Of a stretch of 64,000 nucleotides of DNA, positions 1 to 10,512 are shown one piece after another. The position numbers and the translations under genes are program-made. The DNA lies in assembly GCA_945910005.1 (NCBI GenBank), contig OX246747.1:33336293-33400292 (forward strand), given 5' to 3'. This DNA is from Isoperla grammatica (lineage: Eukaryota; Arthropoda; Insecta; Plecoptera; Perlodidae). Each line of letters opens with the position of its first letter. Position 1 is the stretch's first letter. The notes beneath the pieces were generated by a model, which did no database searches, was not told the origin of the DNA, and worked only from the letters and a program-made list of their open reading frames with translations.

Positions 1-262
1 CCTGAGAATAGAGTGGAAAGCTATGACAGAGAAACACAAATATGTACAACATTACCGGTATATTATTATTAATATGAAGGCTACGTATATTACTTTAAAT
101 TTAAATAAAATTGACATTTATGAAATCTGTCAGTTTATTCTTTGTTTCATTTAGAACCCTTAGGCTACTAAAAATTAAATGATTAATATTCAAGTGCATT
201 TAAAAGTAATGACAATAAAACTCTGGCCCTGACAGTTACCAATTAAGACCAACTATAATTAC

Positions 263-857
263 CTTCTTTTAGCGTGAGCATCGCTTTTGTCATTGTTAGC
301 TCATGTCGTAAGTTCTTGTTACAGTCTTTCAACCTGGCGATCTCGAATGCCATCTGGGAATTTGTTTTTTGAAATTCAAATTCAGACGAGTCTCCGCTCT
401 CTGTCAGGTCATATGGATCTAGCCTGAGTACTTTACGGGAGGACCTAAGGTTTATCTCATTTAGCTCTTGTTCGTCGATATTTTCTTCACTGTTCTTAGG
501 TTCCATATCACAGTGCCTGTGTATTGCCGAAGAATTAATCCCGTCAACTTCCTCCAGATTGTCCCCTTTAAAGGGGATGTCTGCTATTGGCGAAGAATTC
601 ATCCCGTCAAGTTCTTCCAGATTGTCCCCTTTAAAGGGGATGTCTGCTTTTGGCGAAGAATTCAAATTGTCCCTTTGCTGTAGGGTTACATCATCTTTGG
701 CTGCCATGGCTATCTCTTGGCCTACATGGACAAATGTAGCTTCTCCCTGCTCTGCTAACGACTTCTCCGAATCACGAGTTTTATTTTTATTTCTTACTTC
801 CTCCATCAGGGATCGGGACTGTTTAGCTTTGATGATCTTAGCATTGTTTCCGATTAC
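263..857 (-). CDS. Exon 3 of a minus-strand multi-exon gene (partial, continues off left edge)
   Basis: This is the most downstream visible exon of a gene on the minus strand. The acceptor is read at 858/857 and the donor (GTAATT) at 262. The exon adds 17 codons in frame before the first internal ATG at 806, and it is 595 nt long, so it ends in phase 1. The encoded segment is acidic and low-complexity. It holds a 21-residue internal duplication (core DIPFKGDNLEE, two full copies plus a partial third, from a DNA repeat at about 540-660), then a basic stretch, then a heptad-like stretch with Leu and Ile spacing near its end (around MAFEIARLKDCNKNLRHEL), probably a coiled coil. Its start phase (0) matches the end of the exon at 1188-1321. 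The function is not recognised. The layout (N-terminal small domain, basic patch, acidic linker, coiled coil) resembles some invertebrate BEN-domain proteins, whose BEN domain would then lie left of the window; that is inference. Confidence 0.55.
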
Positions 858-1187
858 CTTAAATATACAAACACAATCTTAGGCCTACTTAAATAGTATA
901 GGCCTATACTATTCCCAAAAAGAGATGGGGAGGGTGGGTGCTATAGTGGTGGGTTGGCGGTTAATTTTAGTCACAAAATATTAAACGTTTAAAGACTTAA
1001 ACGTGTACGCCCTACAAGTTACGACCTAGCTAGAATGCACTACGTTGTGTGCCGTCGCCATTACGGGATTCAATAGTAAAAGCTGTACCTATGTTGGCAT
1101 ATGTTTAAGGGTCGATTTAAGATGAATTAAACTTTCAACATGCTATAAACGTGTTAACACATCCGTAATGTTCACAGCTAGACTTAC

Positions 1188-1321
1188 CTTTTTTTGCAAG
1201 TTCTTCTTTTTTTTAGTGCATATCTTGTTAATATTTGTTGACTTTCTTGAGCGTTTTGCAGGAGGCACTAGGAAGCCAAACTTTTCTAGATTATACGCAG
1301 CCGTTTTCATATCATCATAAT
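1188..1321 (-). CDS. Exon 2 of the same minus-strand gene
   Basis: This short exon is 134 nt long. It has a good donor (AAG|GTAAGT, intron starts at 1187) and an acceptor (TTTACCTAG) at 1325-1322. Its first two bases complete the codon left open by the exon at 2582-2876, and it ends in phase 0, matching the start of exon 3. The encoded piece contains a lysine/arginine-rich run (KRSRKSTN and KKKKNLQKK) that could act as a nuclear localisation signal. Agreement of phase at both junctions is the main reason to believe it is real. No family is recognised. Confidence 0.55.
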
Positions 1322-1500
1322 CTAGGTAAATAAAATAAACAATGTCTAGTATTAAAATGATGTCATAGATCATGTGTAGGCCTATGTCTATAGCCTATCT
1401 AGGTACGTATTTATCTTAATCTTAGGGCAATCATCTGGGCAACGGCATTTTAGCGGCTACAATTTAGACAAAACAGCGCGAGGGGTACAGCTGTAGGCAT

Positions 1501-2085
1501 GGACTACGTTTACCACGCGAGCCGAGTTCGAGCTCGTAAGCTCGAGCTGGACATTATGCGAACTGAATTTGCCTGATAAACACCTAACCTCGAACCCAAC
1601 TCAGCTCGGAGAAGAACATATGCGGACCGAAATGTGTAGGCCTACATACGTACGTTTAACAAGCGGTTAACCACGCCTCCTTTTTCAGCACGAACCAGAC
1701 TGGTAGTATTTAGTACGATCTCAAAGTCCGTGGTAAACGGATACCGAGCTATTGAGCTCGAACTCGGCTCGCATAGTAGGCTAAACGTACCTAGTCATCC
1801 CTATACAACGCGACGGAAGGTAGCGTGATGAGACAGAATGAAGCGGGGTTTTTTTGTGTGACGACTGAGGCTTCATACTCTTTGCCTGTAATTGCTCACA
1901 TTTTCGATGAAATTAAATACAAAAAAAATATTAATTTTCAAACTTCCTAAACAGTAGGGAAATAAACATGAAACATGGGAAAATAACGGACCAAGTTCAG
2001 TGGTAAACGATAGGCCTACCGAACTGGGACCGTGTGCGAGTACGTATCGAATCGTACGGACTCGGTTCGCGTGGTAAACGTAGTC
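1501..2085. mobile_element. MITE-like element with TIRs in intron 1
   Basis: The left end GGACTACGTTTACCACGCGA is matched by the inverted sequence ending at 2085 (CGCGTGGTAAACGTAGTC). The GAGCCGAGTTCGAGCTC motif near the left end also recurs inverted at about 1750-1775, and a further partial copy of the GTGGTAAACG motif occurs inside. It carries no coding sequence. The TIR style resembles PIF-Harbinger MITEs, but no target duplication could be fixed. Confidence 0.5.
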
Positions 2086-2159
2086 ATAGGCTAGGCACTA
2101 CACTCTGTAGGCCTACCCAATTCACTTTCAGCTCAGTTTCGTTCCGCTTTCAACTTTGA

Positions 2160-2500
2160 CCGTGTGATAGGCTTAGGCGGCGGTTAGGCCTAATTCAAAC
2201 TGAAGCCTAGGCCTAGGCCAGCTAGCCTAGCCTAGTGCATGCGTGTTCTACATTCAACGTCTTGGTAGGCCTAGGCCCTAGGCCTCATAAATGTAATTCA
2301 TACTTGGGCCCAGAAGTCTATTTGTCTAGGCCCTAGGCCTATCCTATTCAGTAATAAAACTTATTTAGGCCTACAAAGGATGGCTGGGTGCCTAGGCCTA
2401 GGCCAGGCCGGAGCTAGACCCAGCAGTTGAAACGAATAGGCTAGCCTAGGCCTATAGGTAGGCCTAGGCCTAGGCTCTACATATTTAACGTCATATGTCT
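2160..2500. repeat. GGCCTA-rich simple-like sequence
   Basis: This stretch is built largely of alternating TAGGCC and CCTAGG hexamers, many self-complementary. Short tracts of the same kind recur elsewhere in the window (for example 13330 and 21370). It lies in intron 1 of the minus-strand gene. No gene or RNA is visible in it. Confidence 0.6.
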
Positions 2501-2581
2501 AGGCCGGGACAGCCTTATAGCCAAAGTGACATTTAACTATAGTGAAACATGTAGGCTAGGCTAGGTGCCTAATCAACTTAC

Positions 2582-2876
2582 TTCCAATAGCCAAGATGCG
2601 CGCTGCACAAGTATCCCAAATAACACCCGAAACACGTGCAGGCATTAACTCCGGCGAAGAAATGACGCATTTAGGCCAACGTAACCTGAATGTTTCGTCC
2701 GACACCTTCAAGTCCTCAAACAGTATAGGACTAGTGTGTTGAATAAAAGGGAAATAGCCTACTTGGACACAACACTTTTCTTCAGGGAATTCAAACAGGC
2801 AACACTCATTCCCCTTAAATTCCATTGCAGAACAGAACACACAGCAAACGGCAGCACTCCGCCGTAACGCCGCCAA
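2582..2876 (-). CDS. Exon 1 of minus-strand gene (start ATG at 2876)
   Basis: This is the putative first coding exon, 295 nt, ending at a donor GAA|GTAAGT (intron starts at 2581) in phase 1, which fits exon 2. The start is the ATG at 2876-2874; an alternative ATG lies inside at about 2825. The N-terminus is cysteine-rich (CCVFC and later CC pairs). A module follows with the pattern FRLRWPKCVIS...VSGVIWDTCAARILAIG. It resembles the small beta-rich N-terminal module seen before BEN domains in invertebrate proteins (a lysine-rich RW segment, then V.W...A.ILA.G). That assignment is from memory of the pattern only and is weak. The cysteines are not spaced like a classical THAP or C2H2 finger. Confidence 0.5.
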
Positions 2877-3103
2877 GAACAGTCAAGTCAACTTGTTGCA
2901 AAATGCAAGTCACAGGAAGTGCGCTAAAATTATGGACCGGAAAGGCGACCATACCATTAACTACAGTAGTCAGTTGGGCTCTAATTTTGCAAGTTAATAT
3001 GATAAACATCTATTGCAATTAGGTGTGAAATTCCATAAATAATCTCTTTTAAATACTGTTTTAATATTATTTTTTTGTGCAATTTTAATAATTAACATTG
3101 TAT

Positions 3104-3106
<3 letters not shown>

Positions 3107-3134
<28 letters not shown>
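3107..3134. repeat. (AAT)n microsatellite
   Basis: About nine perfect AAT units between the two divergently arranged gene models. Confidence 0.9.
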
Positions 3135-3254
3135 TTTCGATACTGATTCATTAACTTAGTTGTACCCTTGTATTGCTGCCGGCCATGTCATTACGTCAGA
3201 CGGAAATATTTATGCAGAGGTATAATTCAAATATCCATAGTTTCTTTTGTAAAA

Positions 3255-3374
3255 ATGAGAAGATATAAGAGGTATTTAGAAGATGATGATGCAGTTATTC
3301 CGAGGTCAACAACGTACTTTCGGAGAGCTCGCATCCAAGAGCATGAAGAACCTGATGAAAATCAGGAATTCAAT
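3255..3374 (+). CDS. tnp2-type transposase, exon 1
   Basis: A 40-codon first exon begins at ATG 3255 and ends at CAAT|GTAAGT (intron starts at 3375) in phase 0. It encodes a short basic start (MRRYKRYLEDDD) and an acidic tail. That is typical of the N-terminus of animal genes of the tnp2 family, which start with a small exon before an acidic linker. The assignment rests on splice phase and on the large downstream exon; the exon by itself has no diagnostic motif. Confidence 0.6.
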
Positions 3375-3447
3375 GTAAGTATAGGCCTCAGTGATATTTT
3401 ATCATAGGGCGGGAACACAGATAACTAATTAGGTATAGTAGTATACC

Positions 3448-3490
3448 GCCCGACCGTAATATCATTGGGCAAATGGGACTACGGTCGGGC
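3448..3490. repeat. Hairpin in transposase intron 1
   Basis: GCCCGACCGTA at 3448-3458 pairs with TACGGTCGGGC at 3480-3490, a perfect 11-bp stem with a 21-base loop. It lies just downstream of the exon 1 donor. Confidence 0.7.
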
Positions 3491-3555
3491 TGGTCGCGAC
3501 CGGTCGACCTTACGGAATGCAACCATAATGTATTATCTGTGGCGGGAACAATAAG

Positions 3556-3660
3556 TTCGTTTGATTTACCGACACCTTTTGCACTTTTTGCATTGCGTCC
3601 CATGCTTTCTTATGGGGGATAGTTCTAAAAGTACAAAAGGTGTAGCTAAATATCAAACGA
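3556..3660. mobile_element. Small foldback MITE in transposase intron 1
   Basis: The left arm begins TTCGTTTGATTTACCGACAC and the right arm, read inverted, begins TCGTTTGATATTTAGCTACA; both then run through CCTTTTG.ACTTTT. The arms are about 33 bp around a roughly 40-base loop. No coding sequence. Confidence 0.6.
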
Positions 3661-3823
3661 GCCTATTGCCGCACGGGAATATTGCCGCTCAATATAAATT
3701 TCCAAAATTAGGAAATTAATATTTATTTTCTTAAAATCCATTCCCAGATGGAGGCATTGTTGCTAGGCCATTATAAGTAGTACTTAGAACCTTGCATACT
3801 ATATTATGGGTTTTGATGGGAAG

Positions 3824-3841
3824 GGGGGGGGGGGGGGGGGG
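3824..3841. repeat. Poly-G tract
   Basis: A run of about 18 G in intron 1 of the transposase gene. Similar G or C runs recur at 20312, 41641, 52430 and 63533. Confidence 0.85.
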
Positions 3842-3939
3842 CTGGACTGTGCTGCTTGGGATCGAGTTTCCAAGCTGAGCCGAAATTAAAAATACCCAGG
3901 ATCTGTGACAACTTTGTGATGAAGAGAATGTGAAACGGT

Positions 3940-4255
3940 GAAAAATGTAATTTCTACCTCTAATACTGATCGGATCGCAATATAAATAGCTCATTCGTGA
4001 CGGGGCGGAAACTTCCTATAATATAGCCACCTCAGAATTTGCCGCTATTTTGTTTTTGAAAAATTATTTCGAGTAACTTATGTGTAAAGTAAAGTGTAAC
4101 TTCGCCAATACTCATCAGATCGCGTTAAAATTTACATATTCGTGACCTAAAAAAAATTACAAAAAATGGCCACCTCACATTTTGCCGCCATTGTGTTTCA
4201 TAAAAATATTTTCCAGTAACTTAAATGTAACTTTGTAACTTCTCGACCGATTTAT
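3940..4255. repeat. Degenerate tandem repeat in intron 1
   Basis: The pattern TATAGCCACCTCAGAATTTGCCGC, a T-rich stretch and GTAACTT...TGATCGGATCGC recurs roughly every 130-160 bases (near 3960, 4023 and 4168). It is followed by sequence ending in CGCTCGCTACGCTCGCTTAA at about 4420. It looks like the remains of a dispersed repeat inserted in the intron. No coding sequence is seen. Confidence 0.45.
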
Positions 4256-4533
4256 CAAAGAAAAAGTAATGGCGTTCAATCCACATCGAGGCTTGCAGAT
4301 GGTTCAAATTTCAACTTGATCGGACTTTCCGTTCGGCCGCTATCGCAAGACATAAAAACAAAAAAACACAAACAAACAAAATACAAACGAAACGATTGCC
4401 ATGAAAGTAGAATGGATGACGCTCGCTACGCTCGCTTAATTATTCATTTATTAGTAATTAAAAATGTATTGATTCATAGGCTTTTTACAGTTACTGAGTT
4501 ACTTAAATATAATATGGTGATTTACCTACACAG

Positions 4534-4791
4534 GTAGATGTACCTGCTAATGGCACTGATAGCGATGAAAATGGAACTGATGGGGCCCAATCAATAATTG
4601 TCGATAACGAAGACATCGAAGATAATGCTCAACATGTAACGGATGGTGAACCGCTACCTGGTGATACAGAACCTATTACTGTAGAGGAACCTCCTGTTGA
4701 TGAGCCTTTTCTAAACATCTCTGATCAACAACCTCATCATGAGGATGCATCCGATGATGAAAATGACATCTTCATGGAAGCTCAGAACTTT
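4534..4791 (+). CDS. tnp2-type transposase, exon 2 (acidic linker)
   Basis: The acceptor TTTACCTACACAG at 4533 and the donor TTT|GTAAGT (intron at 4792) bound an 86-codon exon in phase 0 at both ends. It encodes a very acidic, low-complexity linker rich in Asp, Glu, Pro and Gly, as is usual between the N-terminus and the catalytic part of these proteins. The exon is open and in frame with both neighbours. The intron that follows (4792-4947) is 156 nt, a multiple of three with no in-frame stop, so the gene stays open whether or not that intron is spliced. Confidence 0.65.
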
Positions 4792-4947
4792 GTAAGTTGG
4801 TTTATTCCTGACAATATTAATTCATATGCACATATAAATAAACTAATAAATAAACTAAATAAATACTTAAACAATATAATACAGTTCGTCCAAACACACA
4901 ATAAACACAATTTTTCCTATTTACATGCAGTTATTTTTTCTTTTCAG

Positions 4948-7155
4948 GAAGTGGAAGATATGATATACCCAGGAGCTTTTTTAACTCGCACACAAAGTTC
5001 AGCATTGATTTTGGCATATGCCATTCGACATCATATCACTGAGATTGCCCTCACCGATCTACTGCATTTAATAAATGCTCACACGCCTACTGTAATACAT
5101 CAATCAAAATATTACTTCTTTCAAGATTTAAAGGAGGACACAGTTAGTCATCACTTTTATTGTGAAAATGAGAAATGCCGTTCTCCCATCAAGTTCCTGA
5201 ATAATACAACTATCGATCAATGCACTAACGAACTATGCGATTTGTTTGGTCTTGATCAATACTTCGATCAACTTCGAAAAAATAAATGTTTCTTTTTACA
5301 TTTGCCTCTCAGAGATCAACTAGCAAAGCTGTTAAACAATCCCGACTTTTTTTCTAAATTGAGTAAAGACAACCATGCAAGTGGTGTGACATCAGGGGTG
5401 ATTTATAAACAACATGTTGAAAGTGGTAAAATTGGCCCTATCGACATTACATTACAATGGAACACCGACGGAGCATCTGCTGCCAAATCTTCAAAGTGTA
5501 GCATTTGGCCAATACAAGTAGCCATAAATGAGCTCTCTTACCAAGAAAGAAAAGAAAACATATTGTTGACTGGACTGTGGCAAGGAACGAAACCGCAAAT
5601 GAACACTTTTCTTCGCCCATTTGTAGACGAACTTCAAGAACTGCATACAACTGGCATAGTCCTTGATGATGGAAGGATCATTAAAGTTCATTGCGTAATA
5701 GGAACCGTAGATTCTGTTGCCCGGCCTCTCTTGCAAAATATAAAACAGTATAATGGTAAACATGGATGCTCATTCTGTTTGGCACCCGGTGAGTGCATTG
5801 AAAGGGGAAACGGAATATCTCGTGTCTACCGTGGTGAGGTTGGGGAGCCACGGAGTGAAGACCAGCACTTAAGAGACATTGATCGAGTAATTGACCATGA
5901 TCTTGAAAGTTCGAATGGCGTAAAAGGTCCTTCTTTACTATTATTACTTCCCATTTTCAATATCATAACTTCTTTCGTCCCAGACTACATGCACAATGTC
6001 CTTTTAGGTGTGGTTCGGTGGTTCCTTTTTCAATGGGTTGACGGCGCTAATTCCGCAAAAGCTTGGTATCTTGGCGGAAATAAAGCAAATCAGATTTCAA
6101 ACCGTTTGGTAAACATAAAACCACCTGGGGAAATAACAAGACCACCACGAACCCTAGAGGATAAAAAACTGTGGAAAGCCAGTGAATTCAGATCTTTCTT
6201 GCTATACTATTCTCTGCCTTGCCTGAAAGATATCCTTCCAAATAGATATTTAAAGCACTGGCTTTTACTAGTATTTGCTATGACTACCATGCTCAAAGAT
6301 AAAATCCTAGCACCAGAATTCGAGCTTGCAAAGGCAGCTCTAACAAATTTTGTAATGCAAATTGAGGATCTTTATGGTCAAGAATTCATGACTTACAACA
6401 TGCATACTTTATTGCATCTCCCCGAAAGTGTAAAGAATTGGGGTGCGCCGTGGGATTCTTCGACATTCATGTTTGAGCACTTTAATGGTGTTCTGTTGAA
6501 CTTGTTCTCAGGAACCCAGCACATATCAGGACAGATTTTCAAGAACTACAACCGGGTTAAGTTGATGAACTCAATACTAAATAAAAGTCCATTTCAAAAC
6601 TGGCATCCTGAGGCAGTAAAACTACTAAAGAATTTATCTGGTAAATATCTATCTATGAATGCAGTACGGATTGATAGGGTGGTGCTACTTGGTGCTGGAA
6701 AGCTTAAACAGCTGTCACTTCCTGAACAATTAGCGATTGAGCGATTGTGGAATCGAATGGTTACATCTGTTAATGTAAGAGTGTATGCACGCTGTATATT
6801 TAAAGGGATAAAGCTGCATGTTGTTGGTTACTTACGGCTGATAAAACGTGTAAACTGCATTGTCCGCCTACAAAATAATTCGTTTTTCGAAATTCATGAC
6901 ATATTGGATATGTGTGATCGTACTCTTCCAGAAAATGAAAACTGTATCGTTCTTGGAAAGCAGCTAGATATTTTAAACAATGACATATGTCGAAATGGTG
7001 GAATCAGATCTTCAAATTTCATCAAATTTGTTAACCCAGAAAACAATGTTTTGATCGCCATTTTTCCAGCACAGATTTTGCAAAAATGTGTAAAAATCAT
7101 TGTAAATGATGAGCAGTATATCTGTAACTTAGTAAATAGTTATGAGCGGGACTAA
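4948..7155 (+). CDS. tnp2-type (CACTA/EnSpm-like) transposase, main exon
   Basis: This is the large catalytic exon, 735 codons to a TAA stop, giving a predicted protein of about 861 residues with exons 1 and 2. The acceptor TTTTCTTTTCAG ends at 4947; reading from an ATG at 4774 without splicing also stays open. Recognisable features of the tnp2 transposase family are a C-x4-C-type cysteine cluster (HFYCENEKCRSP and CTNELCDL), the motif ITLQWNTDGASAAKSSKCSI with its catalytic-type Asp, KHGCSFCLAPGE, PDYMHNVLLGVVRWF, and a C-terminal part resembling DUF4218 (YNMHTLLHLPESVKNWG, FEHFNG). Transposases of this type cut and paste CACTA-class elements in the nucleus. No CACTA-like TIR was found by eye on either side, so the element ends are undefined. 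An undamaged reading frame suggests a recent insertion or a domesticated gene. Confidence 0.85.
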   Translation, partial: EVEDMIYPGAFLTRTQSSALILAYAIRHHITEIALTDLLHLINAHTPTVIHQSKYYFFQDLKEDTVSHHFYCENEKCRSPIKFLNNTTIDQCTNELCDLFGLDQYFDQLRKNKCFFLHLPLRDQLAKLLNNPDFFSKLSKDNHASGVTSGVIYKQHVESGKIGPIDITLQWNTDGASAAKSSKCSIWPIQVAINELSYQERKENILLTGLWQGTKPQMNTFLRPFVDELQELHTTGIVLDDGRIIKVHCVIGTVDSVARPLLQNIKQYNGKHGCSFCLAPGECIERGNGISRVYRGEVGEPRSEDQHLRDIDRVIDHDLESSNGVKGPSLLLLLPIFNIITSFVPDYMHNVLLGVVRWFLFQWVDGANSAKAWYLGGNKANQISNRLVNIKPPGEITRPPRTLEDKKLWKASEFRSFLLYYSLPCLKDILPNRYLKHWLLLVFAMTTMLKDKILAPEFELAKAALTNFVMQIEDLYGQEFMTYNMHTLLHLPESVKNWGAPWDSSTFMFEHFNGVLLNLFSGTQHISGQIFKNYNRVKLMNSILNKSPFQNWHPEAVKLLKNLSGKYLSMNAVRIDRVVLLGAGKLKQLSLPEQLAIERLWNRMVTSVNVRVYARCIFKGIKLHVVGYLRLIKRVNCIVRLQNNSFFEIHDILDMCDRTLPENENCIVLGKQLDILNNDICRNGGIRSSNFIKFVNPENNVLIAIFPAQILQKCVKIIVNDEQYICNLVNSYERD

Positions 7156-7489
7156 TAAATAAGAATATGTCATATATTCGCCGTGCATGCCAAAGTATAA
7201 TTCCTATTTAATGTTTATTAATTATTAATGTATTGGGATGCATAGGTATAAACATAATTCCGTCCTTTAATTTGCAGCATTTTATGTGTATCTTGATGTT
7301 TGCATGATATTGATTGAAAACTTTTAATTATTTCTCATAGCCTATTTGTAAAAATGTGCATATCATATAAATTTGTCAAATATACTAAAAGTCCACATGT
7401 ACGTCGTTTGCAATATATATATATATGTGTGTGTGTGCATGTACTATTTTACATAATTATGAGTAGGCCTATATATCCCGTAATGTTTT
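7156..7489. other. AT-rich 3' flank of the transposase gene
   Basis: AT-rich sequence with short TA and TG runs near 7412. I see no gene and no clear terminal inverted repeat in it. Confidence 0.5.
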
Positions 7490-7935
7490 CTCAAAAATAC
7501 CATTGACTTTAAAAATGGAAAATTTTAAAACCATTGGTTTGAATATAATAATTCGTTAGATAAAAACCATTAACGAAAATACCATTGTATGGCAATGGTT
7601 CTCAAAAAGACCATTGTCTTTAAAAATTGAACATTTTAAAACCATTGATATGAATATAATAAGCATTAGATTAAAACCATTAACAAAAATACTATTGATT
7701 TTAAAAATGGAAAATTGAAAAACCATTGATATGAATATAATAAGCATTAGACAAAAACCATTAACAAAAATATCATTGCATACCAATGGTTTTTTAAAAA
7801 AAGTGTAGACAGCTGAAATATTAACCATTAGCTTTGAATGGTTATTTTAAAAACCATTGGTACCTTATGGTTAATTTAAAAATACCATTGCCAACTAATG
7901 GTTATTTTAAAAGACCATTAGTTTTCAATGGTACT
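7490..7935. repeat. Degenerate tandem repeat built on AACCATTG/CAATGG
   Basis: ACCATT and its complement AATGGT recur throughout. Longer units (about 100-125 bp, core CCATTGATATGAATATAATA) repeat three times between 7530 and 7770, then decay into mixed-orientation short units. Because the core occurs in both orientations, the array can form several small hairpins. Confidence 0.7.
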
Positions 7936-7939
7936 TTTT

Positions 7940-8575
7940 CATAAGGGTATGCAGAGAGCTGTCGTAACACAGGATAGTGAAGTGAAGTGAGTGATAGCGG
8001 TGGAGATGGAAAGGTGGGGGGATGACAGGGATATATGCAGAGAGCTGTCGTAACACAGGATAGTGAAGTGAAGTGAGTGATAGCGGTGGAGATGGAAAGG
8101 TGGTGGGATGACAGGGATATATGCAGAGAGCTGTCGTAACACAGGATAGTGAAGTGAAGTGAGTGATAGCGGTGGAGATGGAAAGGTGGTGTGAGGACAG
8201 GGATATATGCAGAGAGCTGTCGTAACACAGGATAGTGAAGTGAGTGATAGCGGTGGAGATGGAAAGGTGGTGGGAGGACAGGGATATATGCAGAGAGCTG
8301 TCGTAACACAGGATAGTGAAGTGAGGTGAGTGATAGCGGTGGAGATGGAAAGGTGGTGGGAGTACAGGGATATATGCAGAGAGCTGTCGTAACACAGGAT
8401 AGTGAAGTGAAGTGAGTGATAGCGGTGGAGATGGAAAGGTGGTGGGATGACAGGGATATATGCAGAGAGCTGTCGTAACACAGGATAGTGAAGTGAAGTG
8501 AGTGATAGCGGGGGAGATTTAAAAGTGGTGGGAGGACAGGGATATATGCAGAGAGCTGTCGGAACACAGGCGAAT
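7940..8575. repeat. Minisatellite, about 86-bp unit, about 8 copies
   Basis: The unit begins GATATATGCAGAGAGCTGTC and contains the smaller repeat GAAGTGAAGTGAGTGATAGC. Copies start near 7945 (partial), 8032, 8118, 8204, 8282, 8367, 8455 and 8543. Two copies lack 5-6 bases of the GAAGT subrepeat. The long open frames on the minus strand here are products of the repeat, not genes. Confidence 0.9.
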
Positions 8576-9828
8576 GAAGATAGACGAGTATGACCTCTAA
8601 ACGAAAGTGATGTCGCAAGCTTGACAGGATCGTACCATGATCCGACGATATTGGAAAAATTGCGTAGGATCCTGGTCTTGTAATCATTAATTAAAGGTGC
8701 TATACCCCCCCACCCGACGACTTTGCTGCAAAGTAGTAACAAGTATATACTTTTATGAAGAATGAAGATTACTTTATACTGTACAGAAACTAACAAATAA
8801 ATTCATAAATGACGGCCATTACAAACATATATATGTCTGGCGCTTACACGTTGTGGACTGGCATTTGAATCGTTCCAGTTGTACCCAACGGCCAACCTAT
8901 GAAACGTAATAATTTATTCATGTACCTTTTTTAGTTTTGAACTGATTTACAAAGGAGAATAACAAATAGAATTATGTATACACAAAATAATAATGGTAAA
9001 TCATGGAATAGCAAGAATAACCAAGCAGTAATTAATTACTATTGAACTATTGAAAAAAAGCATCAATAAAAAAAAATTGAGAAAATATCTTAGTACATCT
9101 AAAGACCAGAAAAAATGTATAACAGCAACGGAAATGTGAAAGTAAGTAATATTATTATTTATTATATACACACACAAAATACACAAAGGATGAGATAAAA
9201 AGTTCATGAAATTTTAAAGTAACAACTAATGAAGATAAAAAAGGACGAAATTAGAAACAAAAAGAATAAAAGAGGAAGTAAATCTGAAGAAAAGGAAACA
9301 AATATCAAAGAAACAAATATTTATTTAACGATCGCAACACGCAAACGAATAGAAGCTTTGTAAAACCTCAGGAACTGCAATCAGGGAATAGAAAAGTCAT
9401 AAAAAGTCACATTCTAACATTGGTAATAAAATAATAACGATCATCAACGATAGTGGATGATAAGGTATGTAGAAGAGAGAACGTTTACCCGAGATATATG
9501 ATTTACTTCTTTCGCCAGGTGTACAAACAAAAAAGCGCGACTACGTTACTGAAGAGTCGACTCTTTTTAGTGTGGGAAAGCAAAATGAGGTTTCACTGCT
9601 GGAAGATAAATATATTCATAGAAGTAGGCCTTTCCAAGATACAAAAAGGGATTACGGGTTATCTACACAGAATCGTATTCTACTTTACTGTTTGGTGGAA
9701 CGATTTTTTTATATAAATTGTACTATGTGTTGAATTATGACTATAAAACAGGTTTAAAAATGAAAGTGCTGAACAGCATGATTACCAAAATAGTCGATAC
9801 AGACGCTACGTCTCACGGAACACAAAAC
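8576..9828. other. No recognisable feature
   Basis: AT-rich sequence between the minisatellite and the Harbinger element. Only short, unconvincing open frames are present and no terminal repeats were found. Confidence 0.5.
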
Positions 9829-9969
9829 TAGGAATGGCACACATCACGGTTTTTTGCCGTATACGGCACGGCTATGGCGCCGTAACGATCACGGTTGTCA
9901 TACGGTTTGTGTGCACGGCTGTTGGCTACTTCTACTTTTCGTCTCCAGTTTGTGCTGAATTGTGGGATG

Positions 9970-10268
9970 CAATGGATTGTGAAGGCGTTTACTCGTACAT
10001 TTATATTTTATTATATTTACGAAGGAAAAGGCGACAAAGCCGAAGCTTTGGGTGCATCCTTTGAATGCACAAAGAGATGCAGTGGGAGGGGAGCGTTTAT
10101 TACGTTATTTGACGATTTAAAGAAGGATGACGCCAAATTTTTTAATCACTTCCGAATGTCCATAGACACATTTGATGAACTGTTACAACGTTTATATGAC
10201 AGTTTGTTGCATAAAAGTACTAAAATGAGAGACGCGATTCACCCGCAAAGACTGGCAGTTACCATCAG
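9970..10268 (+). CDS. Harbinger transposase, N-terminal exon (fragment)
   Basis: The open frame continues upstream to 9895, but the first ATG is at 9970. The exon encodes RGAFITLFDDLKKDDAKFFN, then the FRMSIDTFDELL motif and IHPQRLAVTIR. This is the conserved N-terminal region of HARBI1-type transposases that precedes the DDE catalytic core. It ends at a donor ATCAG|GTTTGT (intron at 10269) at the place where this family often has an intron. The catalytic exons are absent between here and the right TIR at 11014, so no active enzyme can be made from this copy. Confidence 0.75.
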
Positions 10269-10512
10269 GTTTGTATTAATGCCAGCGAGTAAAACTGAAA
10301 TTATTTTCATTTTTTAAGATTTTTATTTGCGAAAATTATTTTGGTTCGATTTCATATAAAAATTAATTAAAAGAAGTAAACTTCAATTTCGAAGTAGTCT
10401 AAACTGGTTCGCATATTACAATGTAATAATAGTGGTTCTATAATTTTACTTATTTCCGTGTTAAAAACAAATTATATGGTATTAAAATGAAATATGCTCT
10501 AGATATGTATAC

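Noticed and set aside
2815..3022. Overlapping short frames on both strands near the first exon of the minus-strand gene
   Set aside because: No splice or family support; they shadow the exon at 2582-2876 and its upstream region.
7902..8796. Three overlapping long open frames on the minus strand
   Set aside because: They are readings of the 86-bp minisatellite; repeated peptide, no family signal.
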